Positions 1 to 30,213 of a DNA stretch of 64,000 nucleotides are shown here, one piece after another (the stretch's first letter is position 1; the number at the start of each line of letters is the position of its first letter). This DNA is from Lumbricus terrestris. Its lineage: Eukaryota > Annelida > Clitellata > Crassiclitellata > Lumbricidae. The stretch covers positions 20,094,021 through 20,158,020 of the forward strand of contig OX457044.1 of the NCBI GenBank assembly GCA_949752735.1, read 5' to 3'. The notes under the pieces are model-generated. The model did not search any database. It was not told where the DNA came from and worked only from the letters and a program-made list of their open reading frames with translations. Position numbers and translations under genes: made by a program.

Positions 1-4
1 ACGC

Positions 5-305
5 AACCATGAAGAAAGTATATTTAATATTTAGATGTTAGTATTAACATAAACATATAAACAACCTTCTGGAAAGTACGTAGGAACTTGTTTTGCCAGG
101 AAGAAATCAGCAATACCGTGAACAAATTATATTTGATACTTAGAGTTCAGTATTAACAGAAATATAAACAATTTTCTTGTAAAGTGTGAAGGAACATCTT
201 GTTTTGTAAGAAAAAAATCAACAATACCATGAAGAAATTATATCTTAATACTTGGACTTCAGTATTAACAGAAATATAAACGACCTTTTAGAAAAGTGTG
301 AAGGA
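5..305. repeat. Tandem repeat, ~110-base period, about 3 units
   Basis: Three imperfect units begin near 5, 112 and 223 and share a CAATACC(G/A)TGAA(G/C)AAATTATA-type start and a CAGTATTAACAGAAATATAAAC block. The array lies just past the stop codon of the minus-strand gene at 521 and may be part of its 3' UTR or flank. Positions 306-520 hold nothing recognisable. Confidence 0.7.
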
Positions 306-520
306 TTGGATCGTCTAGATTAAACGTGCACAACAGGCAACAATCAACGGCAATTGTTTAATGGGTATCGTGAAAGAAGTTGCTATGCGCTAGTACCCGG
401 TATAATGTCAGATGGAAAATTTCAATGAGGTTCGTTTAAACAACAGCAACAGGGCGAGTGGTGGGGTACTGTCAATCAGGTCTTGAATCACCGGAACTGC
501 TGGAGTTTTTGCATTCTTGT

Positions 521-1389
521 TTATCCATGAGCACCACCTGGAGTGCTTCCTTTCTCGGTGAAGCTGAAGATTGTTACACCTTGTTCTGCATCAGCACCGA
601 AGTAAGGAGCAACTTGAAGTGCCACGAATTCATTTCTTGTCCTGTTATACTGAATTCGATAGAGAAGTTTATAACCCCTCTTGTGAAGCAAGTCCAGCAG
701 AAACTTGACCTTCACTGAATTAAAATCAGAATCCATCAGAGAAACGTCCCCGCCACCATCAACCACCACTAACCTATCAGATGGGTCTATAGCGCAGAAA
801 ACATGTTCATTTGCATTTAGACTGTATTCGTACACGGTGTTTCCGTCTCTGTCCACTTCTGCGAGGCATCTTGGCTTTACCAATACAAAGTTTCCATTTG
901 ACTTTGCCACGACATCGTGTAGACAAGTAATGCGGTCCACTAACTCCATCTGGTGCTGCAGAGTACCGTCCGGATTGTACACTTTGATTGTCGGCGGAAC
1001 TGGACCCTGGTAAAGAACCAATCTGCCATCAACCGCTATGGACACTATCGAGACCAGCTTATCTGAACACTTGATCCACCGTGAAATCTTCAGCTCACCC
1101 TCGCCAATCATGATCCGCCAAATGTCGATGCTGTTCGGTGTTTGGTGCAGAATATAAAGACAGTTCATGACGCTGCAAGCCACCATATTCCAAGGAATGG
1201 TTACATCAGGCAGCTGTAACGTTCTTTTGGCTCTCCTTAGATTGTCGTGATCGTAGCACTTGATGCAGGCGTGCTGCGGCGGTTGCGGGGACATGGACAG
1301 CACAAAGACCTGATCGTTCAGTGCAGTAATAGCTATGCAGTTTCGGAATCTCTGTTCCGCCAGAGTGTCGAAACAAAACTCTACATGAG
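521..1389 (-). CDS. F-box/propeller gene, exon 4 (beta-propeller-like region)
   Basis: The exon opens after the acceptor TTCTGTTGTTTTAG at 1390 and stays open for 288 codons to a stop at 521. It shows repeated blade-like segments: CIKCYDHDNLRRAKRTLQLP, IAVDGRLVLYQG, VVAKSNGNFVLVKPRCLAEV, IDPSDRLVVVDGGGDVSLM and GVTIFSFTE. This resembles NHL/WD-type propellers of invertebrate multigene families. No catalytic motif is visible. The reading frame is intact. Confidence 0.8.
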
Positions 1390-4300
1390 CTAAAACAACA
1401 GAAACCGTGTCCGCTGCTATATAAAAATCTAGTCAGAAACTGTGTGTAAATAATGTTCTAACAGCTTATTTGCTTCAAAGCATTTAATTAATTTTAAAGC
1501 CTCATCAGTCGCTTTTACACCCATCACCGAAGCAGGACCGTCTAGTTTGTTTGTATGTGCACTTGTTATAGCGCCCCTTCAAGCTCTCTACTCAGAGGCG
1601 CTCCCGACTACAGAGCGGACACTGCATCGGAGTTTCGCGCCGAAGCGCTGAGCAATTGCGAGTGAAGGACTTGCCCAAGGTCCCTACGCAGCGACTTGAG
1701 GTGGATTCGAACCTGCAACCCTTCGGGTGCATGGCGACGAACATACCCACCACACCACCGCGACCCACAACAGGATGTCGTCAATGAACGCAGGATGGAG
1801 AATAAAGAATCAGTGCGCACAAAAGAAAGACTGCCAATTGTCTATTCATCTGAAAACTGCTTATTGAAGAACTTTCTGTTACAATTAATAACTCTAAAAA
1901 CAACGCCACTTCAAAGTAACCTATAGGCTACTCAAAAACACTCCTAAGCAGTATAACCACAGCAAGATCAGACAGTTGTTAAGTTTTAAGGAACATATAT
2001 AATCAAAATAAAATGTGAGCCGTCAACACAGTCAGCCACTTAGTCAGTGTTTAATCTAGACGTCTCTGGGGGGGAAAGTTCCCCCCCCAGGATTGACATT
2101 TCCCCCCAGAAAAAGTTTATGAAATGATATTGGTTATTAGTTGCTGTTTTCATTATTGTTTTACATGAAGTGTTATAATATACCGTGATATTATTTATTA
2201 TTATATGATTATAATGACGTTATTTACTACTATAATATATGATACTATCATGTTAAGATGACACCTTAAAATGCAGCCATTACAATGTCGAAATTAAAAA
2301 AGTTTCTAATGGGCCACTGAAAAAGTACAGCTATTTTGTTAAGATGGCACCTTAAAATGCTGATATTGCAATGTTGAAATTCAAAAAGTTTCTAATGGTT
2401 CACTGAAATAGTACAGCTATTTTGTAAAGATGACCCCCTTAAAATGCTGATATTGCAATGTTGAAATTCAAAAAGTTTCTAATGGGCCACTGAAAAAGTA
2501 CAGCTATTTTGTTAAGACGACACCTTAAAATGCTGCCATTGCAATGTGGAAATTCAAAAAGTTTCTAATGGGTCACTAAAATAGTACAGCTATTTTGTCA
2601 AGACGACACCTTAAAATGCTGCCAATGCAATGTGGAAAGTCAAAAATTTTCTAATGGGTAACTGAAAAAGTACAGCTATTTTGTTAAGACGACACATTAA
2701 AATGCTTCCATTGCAATGTGGATATTCAAAAATTTTCTAAAGGGTCATTTAAAAAGTACAGCTATTTTGTTAAGACGACACCTTGAAATGCTGCCAATGC
2801 AATGTGGATATTAAAAAAAATTCTAATGGGTCACTGAAAAAGGACAACTACTTTGTTAAGACGACACCTTAAAATGCTGCCATTGCAAAGTGGATATTCA
2901 AAAATTTTCTAATGGGTCATTGAAAAAGTACAGCTATTTTGTTAAGACGACACCTTGAAATGTTGCCATTGCAAAGTGGATATTCAAAAATTTTCTAATC
3001 AGCCACTGAAAAAGTACAGCTATTTTGTTGAGACGACACCTTAAAATGCTGCCATTGATATGTGGAAATTAAAAAAGTTTCTGATCGGGAAGGGCGCATC
3101 CCCTCCCCATACCCCTCCCCCTCCTAGTTTCGGTGCTATGCGCATCACGAGCGTCCTTCGGACGCTCAATTGTCTCCCCCCCCCAGAAACCTCAATTCCC
3201 CCCAGAGGAGGGGGACTAGATTAAACACTGCACTTAGTAAGCATCAAGAACTGGGATGACGTTGAGCAATAATTAAGCTCTATTCACTGTGTGCGTGTGC
3301 GTGTGTGTGTGTGCAATGTGCATATCTTGTTTGCATATAAAAAAATTCATTGACTTCAACTAACGGAAGCTGTCTAGAATTCCTTGAAGCCTGTTTCGAA
3401 ATGCTGCAGCAGTCAGCACGTGCTTCCACAATGGACAAACATTTCCGAGTCGCTCTGCTGCCCGATCCACCGCTCGTTCCCATCCATCTCTCAACAGCTT
3501 CCAATCTCTTATTTCCGCGATGATTGTCTCTAAGAGAATCAGTTCCAGCATCTCCATCGGGAGGTCCTGTATCTGGAGAAAACACCGCAACTATGCTTTA
3601 ATTATGGTTCAACAATGTCATGAATCAGTGGTGTAGACAAGCGGGTTTCGGGGTTTAAACCCCCCATTGGCCTATGAAAAAAGTTTTAAAGGTTTTTTAT
3701 CCACTTAAAAAAGAAAAACAAAACAATTGCTTGTAGTAACAATTGTTTTTCTTATTTTAGTCCCTTTGTTACTTTGTTCCCTTTTTATTTACTGTACCAC
3801 TGTTGGGTTGGTGTCAGAAATGGCATCCGGCCAGGTCATAAAACCCCCAACCCCTCCCCCCCATCGTAAATTCCTGGCCACGCCACTGTCGTGAATCAAC
3901 ATTTCCATCTAACGTGCCATGTAACTTTGCTAATGTACAAAAAATGTATGAACAGTTGTGTCTGGTGAAACTCCAGGTCTTCCCAACTGCAACTTGGTCA
4001 TCTCTTCAATCCTGTGGCCACAATATACGTATTGAATCTAAATCGCCTGTTAGGATCGAGCAGAGCATCTGCGCACCAGTTCAGTGTAGTTTGTCAATAA
4101 TTCTGGGAACTCTGTTGCTTGCCATTAGGCGACTTAGCCTATGAGCCTGAATAGATCCTGAATCATCACATTTGCTACATGTATATTTTACAAGTTAGGC
4201 TACCTAAATTAGAAGACTGCGATGACTTGCAACAATTTCAGATTAATAATAATAATGACAGTGAATAGTTTGTAACATCGGACGCTCTCATTAAAACTTG

Positions 4301-5531
4301 GATGTCAAAATTTAATTTCAAACTATACTTACTACTGTTGTCTTTGGCAACCCATCTTTCCCCTGGTCTTCGCTTTGGAATGCGGCTAAAATAAAAAAAT
4401 TAATAACATTCGACCGATTTAATCAACTTAATCACAAGTATACGTTTATATCTGCTAATGCGCATTTCTGTATTCTCTCACAGAAACCTCTTACAGAAAT
4501 GTCGATGACAGTGACATAATTATAGACTATGGAACTTAATAAACATTATATATGGAACAGGCTTCGAACAGCCGAATGCTGTTAAAGCAAGCAAAGATGG
4601 TCATCTCTATTCAGCGCATGTAGCCTATTTCTCAAATGATGACTTAAACAATTACACAATGACACTATCTATAGTTAGCTGGATCCTTGAGAGTATACGG
4701 TGAAAACGTATGGAATAGGCCTATCAGACAAAAATGAAATCAAGAGAAATATTAATAAACAGTAAATAAATAAATAAGGTTAAAAAAACTGAAAAGCGAT
4801 GCGATAAATAAAAATCGAAAAACGACGTTTTTTGGGAGAATAAAAAAACGGGAAAAGTTTTTTTTATAACTATGCTATTTGTGGGTGTTCAACAGATGGA
4901 GCAGTGTGAAGGAATGCAAAAAGGGTCTTACAGGTTACCGGAATGACCAATCCTTTCAGTTTGCTTATTTCCCTTATACTGTATATAGTGAAGTTGTCGG
5001 GAGACCTTTGGAGTTTCTATAATTATAAACCTAGAAAGGGACATAAGTATATACATTGTATATTATCAGAGTAGGTTCAGAATTTATTATGAGAACGAGT
5101 TCAGTCTGACTTATGTGATCCTTCGATTTTTTAAGATCTGAGAAAACTGAAATCTTGCAAGATTTTGTAAGCGCTGTTAATATAATATTAGGCCTATGGG
5201 TGAAGCTTTCAAAGCACGAGCTGTGGTCGGCGGGCCGCTGCGACTCCATGGGTACAGGAAAATGACTAGAGGCCCGGTGACTTTTCGGACCCGGGCTAGA
5301 TAGCTATATACATGTGAATACTCTATAGCAGGGGTTCTCAAACTTAATTTTTATTGTACCCCCAAGTAAAAAATCGAATGATGGCGTACTCCCAGCAAAG
5401 TCAGATCAGAAATAAAATGCCATTACGAAGTCCACTTACAGTGACAACAGTACTATAAGACTATAGCCTACTTGTATTAACATACGTGTATTGTGGCCAG
5501 TCTTTGATTGATCATCGTCCTTCTGAGCCAT
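521..5531 (-). CDS. F-box-like / beta-propeller protein, four exons, 391 residues (hand-built model)
   Basis: The proposed coding join on the minus strand is 5531..5486, 4385..4333, 3572..3365 and 1389..521. Intron phases run 1, 0, 1 and every boundary has GT and AG. Residues 1-33 are a polar leader. Residues 34-102 contain an F-box-like stretch that starts IQDLPMEMLELIL and has a VC-x2-W core. Residues 104-391 form a propeller-like region with repeated beta-rich segments such as IDPSDRLVVVDG and YNPDGTLQHQ. F-box proteins of this layout usually select substrates for SCF ubiquitin ligases; that role is inferred only from the fold guess. The introns contain a hAT-like element (2045-3230), two smaller elements and a SINE. 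A paralogue with the same phases starts at 59552. The last exon is certain to be coding-like; exons 1 and 2 are short and rest on splice sites and phase. Confidence 0.7.
1557..1775 (-). mobile_element. tRNA-derived SINE, minus orientation
   Basis: On the minus strand a Pol III B-box-like GCAGGTTCGAATCC (1703-1716) is followed by a CTTGGGCAAGTC segment resembling the MIR core. A tail GTCGGGAGCGCCTCTGAGTAG then leads into GCGCTATA. The tail matches the 3' ends of LINE fragments at 44969 and 50128. A second copy is at 19597. It lies in intron 3 of the F-box/propeller gene. Confidence 0.65.
2045..3230. mobile_element. hAT-like non-autonomous element with internal repeat array
   Basis: The ends are inverted repeats CAGTGTTTAATCTAG and CTAGATTAAACACTG, flanked by a perfect 8-base duplication CACTTAGT (2037-2044 and 3231-3238), as hAT transposons make. 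Inside the ends are C- and G-rich runs. The middle (about 2270-3075) is a tandem array of ~92-base units carrying TACAGCTATTTTGTTAAGA. No transposase is present. A sister copy is at 12484-14176. Confidence 0.85.
3365..3572 (-). CDS. F-box/propeller gene, exon 3 (F-box-like domain)
   Basis: The acceptor is TTTTCTCCAG and the donor GTTAGT; the exon is 208 bases, phase 0 in and 1 out. It encodes IQDLPMEMLELILLETI at the start and a NVCPLWKHVL core further on, matching the F-box pattern of LP-x-E at the start and VC-x2-W near the end. The exon at 62181-62388 is also exactly 208 bases and clearly related. Confidence 0.65.
3626..3888. mobile_element. hAT-like MITE, CAGTGGCGTAGC family, copy A
   Basis: The ends are CAGTGGTGTAGAC and GGCCACGCCACTG; flanks TCATGAAT and TCGTGAAT give a 7/8 target duplication. 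The interior matches copies at 10929-11207 and 36689-36944 (inverted), including TGTTGGGTTGGTGTCAGAAA. It lies in intron 2 of the F-box/propeller gene. Confidence 0.8.
4333..4385 (-). CDS. F-box/propeller gene, exon 2
   Basis: A 53-base exon between a TTTATTTTAG acceptor and a GTAAGT donor encodes AFQSEDQGKDGLPKTTV, entering in phase 1 and leaving in phase 0. The paralogue has a 50-base exon of the same phases at 60131-60180. Confidence 0.6.
4610..4877. mobile_element. Truncated relative of the element at 37803-38235
   Basis: The segment shares CTTGAGAGT and a run of A-rich AAAACGA units with 37970-38235 and ends in a similar TTTTTATAACTATG. The left end is missing. It sits in intron 1 of the F-box/propeller gene. 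Confidence 0.45.
5329..5450. mobile_element. Left-end fragment of the CAGGGGTTCTCAAACTT hAT family
   Basis: The first ~110 bases match the left end of the complete 815-base element at 16521, including ATCGAATGATGGCGTAC. No right end is visible, so it is internally deleted or truncated. It lies in intron 1 of the F-box/propeller gene. Confidence 0.7.
5486..5531 (-). CDS. F-box/propeller gene, exon 1 (start codon)
   Basis: The ATG at 5531 has G at +4. The exon encodes 15 residues (MAQKDDDQSKTGHNT) plus one base before a GTATGT donor. The phase (1) is what the next exon needs, and the polar composition resembles exon 1 of the paralogue at 59552. It was chosen over a candidate near 8750 because it is nearer and has a better leader. 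Confidence 0.5.
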
Positions 5532-6339
5532 AGCTGACGCAGTTGCGAATAGTAGGCCTAATTCGGATCTGCTGAAATATTGATTGATCGATCGATCAAT
5601 CAATCAATCAATCAATATTAGTGCTACATAATAATTATAAACTCTTACACTTGGCTTGATTAGAACTCGAGTAGATGTGTACACGAAAACGACTATAGGG
5701 TCAAGAATGCCGCTGGCATTAGGCCTAACCCAAAGCTTAATACTTGCAAGTTGCATCACTTCATTAATATTAGGCTATATGTTACTGGTAACCTATACTA
5801 GAAGTAGGATGAACGATGAAAGCATGTTATTAACGCTGAGCTACTGCAGTAACATTAGGAGTTGGATATAGCAGAAGCAGATGTTGAATGCACGGCGAAA
5901 CCCTGGTAGACCTAGTGATATGCTGAATTGTTGCATTAAAACTGTAGAAACTGGATGAGCGATCAAAATATTTTCAGTAAAACTAGAAGTTGGATGAGAG
6001 ATGGAATGATGTCATATGGTAGAAGTTGTATGAGCGATGAACATCTGGCTAAAATATGCTTTTCAATCATTTTATAACGCTGCACGCGTTGTTGTTTCCA
6101 AGGTAAATGCATACCGCTGTAAGCTTATAGTATTAGCAACGATCTACCCATTAATTATAGGACCTTCCTGTTTGTAAGTAAAATGTAATTAGTCCTAAGT
6201 CTTCATGAGTTTAAGTTGATTATGGGATCAATAAACAATAAACTTGACTTGAGTTGCTCAACATACCTATAAGACGCAAATTCAGAACAGTAAACCAAAA
6301 ATTGACTACTAAACAATGCTAAATTATTTAATTTCACAA

Positions 6340-6455
6340 GACTATCTTACAAAATATTCAATTTTTGATTAGTTGTACTGTGACGTCAGAGTAAGCGGAC
6401 TATCTTACAAAATATTCAATTTTTGATTAGTTGCACTGTGACGTCAGAGTAAGCG
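6340..6455 (-). promoter_or_regulatory. 58-base tandem duplication carrying two CRE motifs
   Basis: Two near-identical 58-base units (6340-6397 and 6398-6455) each contain the palindrome TGACGTCA, the consensus CREB/ATF site, followed by GAGTAAGCGG. They lie about 0.8 kb upstream of the proposed start at 5531. The paralogue at 59552 also has a TGACGTCA upstream. A promoter or enhancer role is inference. Confidence 0.35.
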
Positions 6456-6829
6456 GGGATTGCTGAATTGCGTGTTGTCGTGATGTCATAAGGAAGGAGG
6501 ATCTTATATTGAGAAGATTCGAGGCCGTTGATAATTATATGGCGCTTGCAGAATATTCTACAAAATAAAGGGGGATGAAAAAAGGTTCATGAATCATGAT
6601 AGGATCGATCTGCGGTACACTCTAGATGCCTTCCTAATTAATGGAGCTTAACTAACCCACCCAGATATTCTTTTCTGCTGTCAGTTAAAATGTTTGGCTT
6701 TGAGTTTTTGGTGTGTAGCCTAGCCTATTGCTAACCATCCATCAATTAGATCAACGTTTTACTGCACAACCGAATATGATTTGTTTCCCGATACGATGAT
6801 TATTCTTTCTATTAGGTTAATCCTGGAAC

Positions 6830-6930
6830 TAATATCCCAGGTTAATCATTAGCCTAATGTTGTTATTCTGTTTGTGTTCAATGTGCAACGGTTGTTGCCT
6901 TAATAAATGGTATTTGATTTGATTTGACTA
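6830..6930 (+). mobile_element. Probable LINE 3' tail
   Basis: A T-rich stretch ends in TTAATAAATGGTATTTGATTT and (TTTGA)n, resembling CR1/L2-type 3' ends with short tandem tails. No coding part remains. Confidence 0.35.
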
Positions 6931-6935
6931 GGTCT

Positions 6936-7635
6936 ACAACAGAGATTTTCTGGTGCGCAAAAGATGCGGAAATGGCGTACGGGAATGATACAATTATAGG
7001 CTACGGTACTGCAAAATTCAAATGAATTTTTAATTAGGCAAACTGGTCGGTGTTTGGGTTCTTCCAGAGCGCCGCCAGCGAATCGGGAGTAGCCTACCAT
7101 GATAGTGAGACTCGATTTATAATAACACGCTGTTCTTGAAGAGCAACTCAGAACTCAGAAGTTTTCTGGCCGCGCAAACAGTGTGGAAATGGCCACAGTG
7201 ATTGCTGCAGTGTTTCTGAATTCAAGTGCATTGTGGTTCAAACGCTGGAGGTTTTTGGGTGATTTTCAGAGCGCAGCCAGAAAAGGAGGAAATGGAAATC
7301 GCGAGAAGTGGGGCTTGAAACCTAAGAGTACACATTCTTCTTGAAGAGATGCTCAGAAATTTTGTGGCCGCGCAAACTCTGCGGATATATATGGCGATCG
7401 AGAAGGCTGCATGCAATACTGCAAGATTCCAATGCATTTTCATAATTATAGCCTAAAGCAAACTGGTCAGTGTTTGCTTTTTGAGAGCACCGCCAGAAAA
7501 TCGCGAGCAGTGGGTCTCGACATCTAATAGTAGCCTACACTCTTCTCGAGGAGCACCTGAGAAAATTTTCTGGCCGCGCAAGCTTTGCGGATATGGTCAT
7601 CGAGAATACCGCAATGCTCCTGATTCAAGTGCATT
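6936..7635. repeat. Tandem repeat, ~205-base period, four decayed units
   Basis: The marker TTTTCTGG(C/T)(C)GCGCAAA recurs at about 6943, 7161, 7359 and 7566, each followed by GCGGA and later by AGAGCGC-GCCAG. Units diverge by substitutions and small gaps. The last unit is interrupted at 7636 by a MITE. Confidence 0.7.
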
Positions 7636-7818
7636 CAGTGCCTAAAGTGTGAGAAATAAGTGCCTGAACGCCTCTTAGGCCTACTTCTCCAAAAGAAGTG
7701 CCTGGACGCCCCTTTCCTTTCTAGTCTGTGCTCGCCAATAAGTGGTTGGACGGCGTTCAGATTTTAAAACAAGTGCATGGACGCCGTCCATGACCGTCCA
7801 GGCACACTTTAAGCCCTG
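7636..7818. mobile_element. hAT-like MITE, CAGTGCTTAAAGTGT family, copy A
   Basis: The ends are CAGTGCCTAAAGTGTG and CACACTTTAAGCCCTG. A perfect 8-base duplication AGTGCATT flanks it (7628-7635 and 7819-7826). The interior has several GTGCCTGGACGCC-like inverted motifs. Other copies are at 25148-25329 and 43671-43903. Confidence 0.85.
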
Positions 7819-7826
7819 AGTGCATT

Positions 7827-8560
7827 GTAATTCACATGCTGGACGGTAGGTCAATCATGCATAAATCTTGAACGCTCTTGTACTATCAAAGCGTTTGTCT
7901 GACCTTCGTTCGCTGAAATATTTGGCACTTTTCAAGCAACACCAGATTTAAAATTGAGAAACACGAGGCTCAAAGGAAATTGAACAGATTCAACGATATC
8001 AACACAATCCTCATCAATTTAATGATCAATAAATAAATAATAAATAAATATAGGAGTTATATAGTTACAACAATTTTTACACCAACTAAATTAGGTACAA
8101 TTGCAATTTGCAGAAACATACTATAGGTATACCTTTGCGTAGGCTATTACAAGCATACAGTACTGTATGCAATGCATTACGACGACCACGCTGTCTTGCA
8201 TCATATACATGTATACTGTAAATTGCGTATTCATATAGCGCCTGTGGAGAATGACACGGAAAGACAGAGGAAGAGATTCAGAAGCATCACATAGAATTGC
8301 TGTAGCGCATTTTGCTGCATGGTCGCATTCTTTAAAACATTCCTCGGCTCCCAAATTCATTTGCGAGAATTCTATACAATGGGAGGTGCAAACATGCAGC
8401 GTATAAGCCTTCAGATACATCTCACACATAATAATAAATTATATACATACAAAACATAGCAATTACTATGATGATAGCCATAAGTATTAGGCCTATTACT
8501 ATCATTTGAGATATATGTATAAAGCCAGTATTATGTTTTGTTATAAAAAAATTCATACAA

Positions 8561-8644
<84 letters not shown>

Positions 8645-9667
8645 AGCATAATTATTATTACTGTTACAATGACTATAAATAATAACCATAAGGCCTACTA
8701 TTATTTATCGTGATAATAAAACTTATTTTTTTTATATAACCACAAATATTTCTACTTACATTTATGAAACGCAATAAAACTGTTCATTTCTGTGATAAAA
8801 GAATGCATGGCAATAGGAGGCAGTAAAGCGATAATAGATTGTAGTATATACATATAATATACGGTAATAAATAGGCTACGCGTGACTTTCATGGAGAGAG
8901 AGAGAGGAGTTGGACAGCTTGGGATCAGCTATAGATAATGCTTTCCAGAAAGCATTATCTAGATGAAAACTTGTATTAAGTAAGCATCAGGATATAAATA
9001 ATGATGTCCCGCTCAGTAAAAAGAATTCAATCCACTTTAAGAATCTGCTTTTAAGGTCAGGCAGCACCTTTCTGAAAGCAAACAAGAAACAAGCAAGCTT
9101 AAAAGAGATTCTTTGGCATGGGAATATCATAACAAGAACTGAAAAGAAGAACGGTTAGGAGAACGTTGGCTCACTCTGAAGCACGCTGTGTCTAGACTCT
9201 AGAACACTCTGAGATCCACAGTTCCACATATCTATTGAAACCGTGGTCTCCAGCCAGCCATTCTTCCAACATGATTGTCATAAAAGCGGAATACAATTAC
9301 AACTTTTTGCGCGATAAGCGAAGGGCGTTTGCTCGAATACCATCTTGCCTATATACGAACGCTATTATAATTACATTCACATTGGCGTCAGGATGAAACA
9401 CCTCAAACATAATTAATTAAGCCCGAAGGCTCATAGCAGAACACCCGTGATCTAGACTCCAGAGTCGAACAACTTGTGTGTGGCAATCAAGCAGATGTGT
9501 CTGACTGCAGGCCACAGTTGCTGGATCCCATTCGCAGACTATACAGGCGTTCAGACGATGATATTGCATGTTGGTGACACACTATAGTGTGCGCTCTAAG
9601 CAGACACCATTGAACGTGTGTGCATGGTGTAGGCAGACACTTGTGCTGCATCAGAGAACGGCCTTGA
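7827..9667. other. Intergenic DNA downstream of Wnt11, no gene recognised
   Basis: It holds an (AAT)n microsatellite at about 8558-8642 and a 28-base perfect hairpin at 8933-8960 with 13-base arms (AGATAATGCTTTC and its complement) around a CA loop. No convincing polyadenylation signal or coding exon was seen. Part of it may be the Wnt11 3' UTR. Confidence 0.5.
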
Positions 9668-28557
<18,890 letters not shown>

Positions 28558-29839
28558 TTTGTACGAAGGTGGATCGACACTTCCGGTGAGTTGTAGACTT
28601 TAATGAAAGTTGCCCGAGAGGTTCTCCTCTACTCACACTCGGAATTGAAGTGCGATTGTACCATGCATTCCACTGCAATTGGGAGTCTCGACTTTCAATT
28701 CCCTTTAAACCAAAGAATAACAGTAACTTGGTAAACAAACAATATAAAAGTATAGTACACTAATGGTTTGAAAACATTGTTTAAAGGCATGAGATTGAAT
28801 AAAGTTACCATTTATATATAGTGGTGGAGAAGCAAAATGAATGGAAAATTTGAGTAGCACAATAGTTAGTAGCACATACATACAATTCAAGTGTTGAAAG
28901 TATCGTTCAGATGTATATACGAAAAGTACACAAAAGTACTCATACAGACATGTTTGCTCATGTCTGAATTGCATGCATAATTTTTATGATCAGAAACATC
29001 ATTACGCCCGTATTATGCATTCATGCATGCATAAAGACATAAATACATAGGGCTATATGCATACAATGCATACATACCTATACAGTCTTACATGCATATA
29101 TCATAGATTGCATTCTTGCGTTCAAAGATATCTGCATGGGGTGGTGAAAGATCTCACCCGGTCAGTGATCGAACGACGATCAGAATGCGGAGGTCATTCG
29201 GCCCCATGCATATAAAACGTGCAAATATGCAATTATTATATGTATATATGTACACAAATTAGAGCTTCAGAAGCATGCAGCTGTTACAACTGATTGTCTG
29301 GATATGAATAAGTTGCACCGATAAATAGCATCAAGACAAAGCTACTATGTTTTGATCATGCATATACATGCATGTAGGCCTATGTTCCTGGGAATTTGCT
29401 ATATAAATCTAGGCCTATATATAGGTCTATTAATAAAAAAAATTGCTTAAATAGAAACTGTATTGAAACGGAGAAAAACGGCAACGGAGGAACCCATGGC
29501 ATGCAGGAATATAGAGAAACCTGCAGGAGACGCGGCGCGGCGGCAGACTCCAAGTTTAGGACTTATCGTTTTCCACGGCCTGACGGAGGAGAAACAGAGA
29601 GAGCTAGATTATACAAAATCTGATTCACGGTACTCTTTAAGTTCTTTACCTGAAGAATATTCATGTGAAGCGCATATCCAAACAGCGTCTGAATACTATC
29701 ATGGCAAACGCTTTTGTGGTATACACAAACTCTAATTGTATATCGTTCTTCAGAGAAACTTTCTCTCATTGCATTTTTTTTACAAGTGCACTGGCAGTCA
29801 TGCATGTATACTATAATAGTGATCCTTTCTATAAAAGCG
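28558..29839. other. Region upstream of Wnt11, no confident promoter
   Basis: This should contain the Wnt11 5' UTR and promoter. I see no minus-strand TATA box at a sensible distance. A TTGTTTAC forkhead-like word lies near 28735 on the minus strand. The rest is AT-rich with repeated GCATGCAT and TATATA words. Confidence 0.35.
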
Positions 29840-30213
29840 GGTTCCCGGACAATTCAGAACCGGACAATTCGTAGCGGACAATTCGCAGCGGACAATTCGT
29901 AGCGGACAATTCGCAACGGACAATTCGGAGCGGACAATTCGTAGCGGACAATTCGCAGCGGACAATTCGGAGCGGCCAAGAATTATCTAGTTTCTGTTGA
30001 GGCAAGAAATATTTCCATCAATCCATGCATGATGCATCGCAGCTTCTATTTAAGCAACATTTTCATTAATCCAATTTCTGTCGAAACAAGAACTATAGTT
30101 TCGTCATAAGTGACAATATTTTCATCAATACAACTTCAGTTCAAGCAAAAAATTCGCTGATCCGCTGCTATTTGTCCACTCCGAAGTGTCCGTCTTCGAA
30201 TTGTCCGGATACC
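29840..30213. mobile_element. DNA element with ends built of GGACAATTCG tandem units, copy B
   Basis: The left end GGTTCCCGGACAATTC continues into about eight GGACAATTCGNAGC units. The right end is GAATTGTCCGGATACC, inverted. Its ends match 21532-22009. The interior contains its own repeat of TTTCATCAATCC-like words. Confidence 0.7.

Noticed and set aside
8422..8649. Poly-Ile frame, and similar frames at 26163-26579 and 58841-59161
   Set aside because: Translations of AAT/GAT trinucleotide repeats.
8740..8785. Alternative exon 1 (ATG and GTAAGT donor, phase 1) for the F-box/propeller gene
   Set aside because: It fits in phase but is 4.4 kb from exon 2 in repeat-rich DNA; the candidate at 5486-5531 is nearer and resembles the paralogue's leader.
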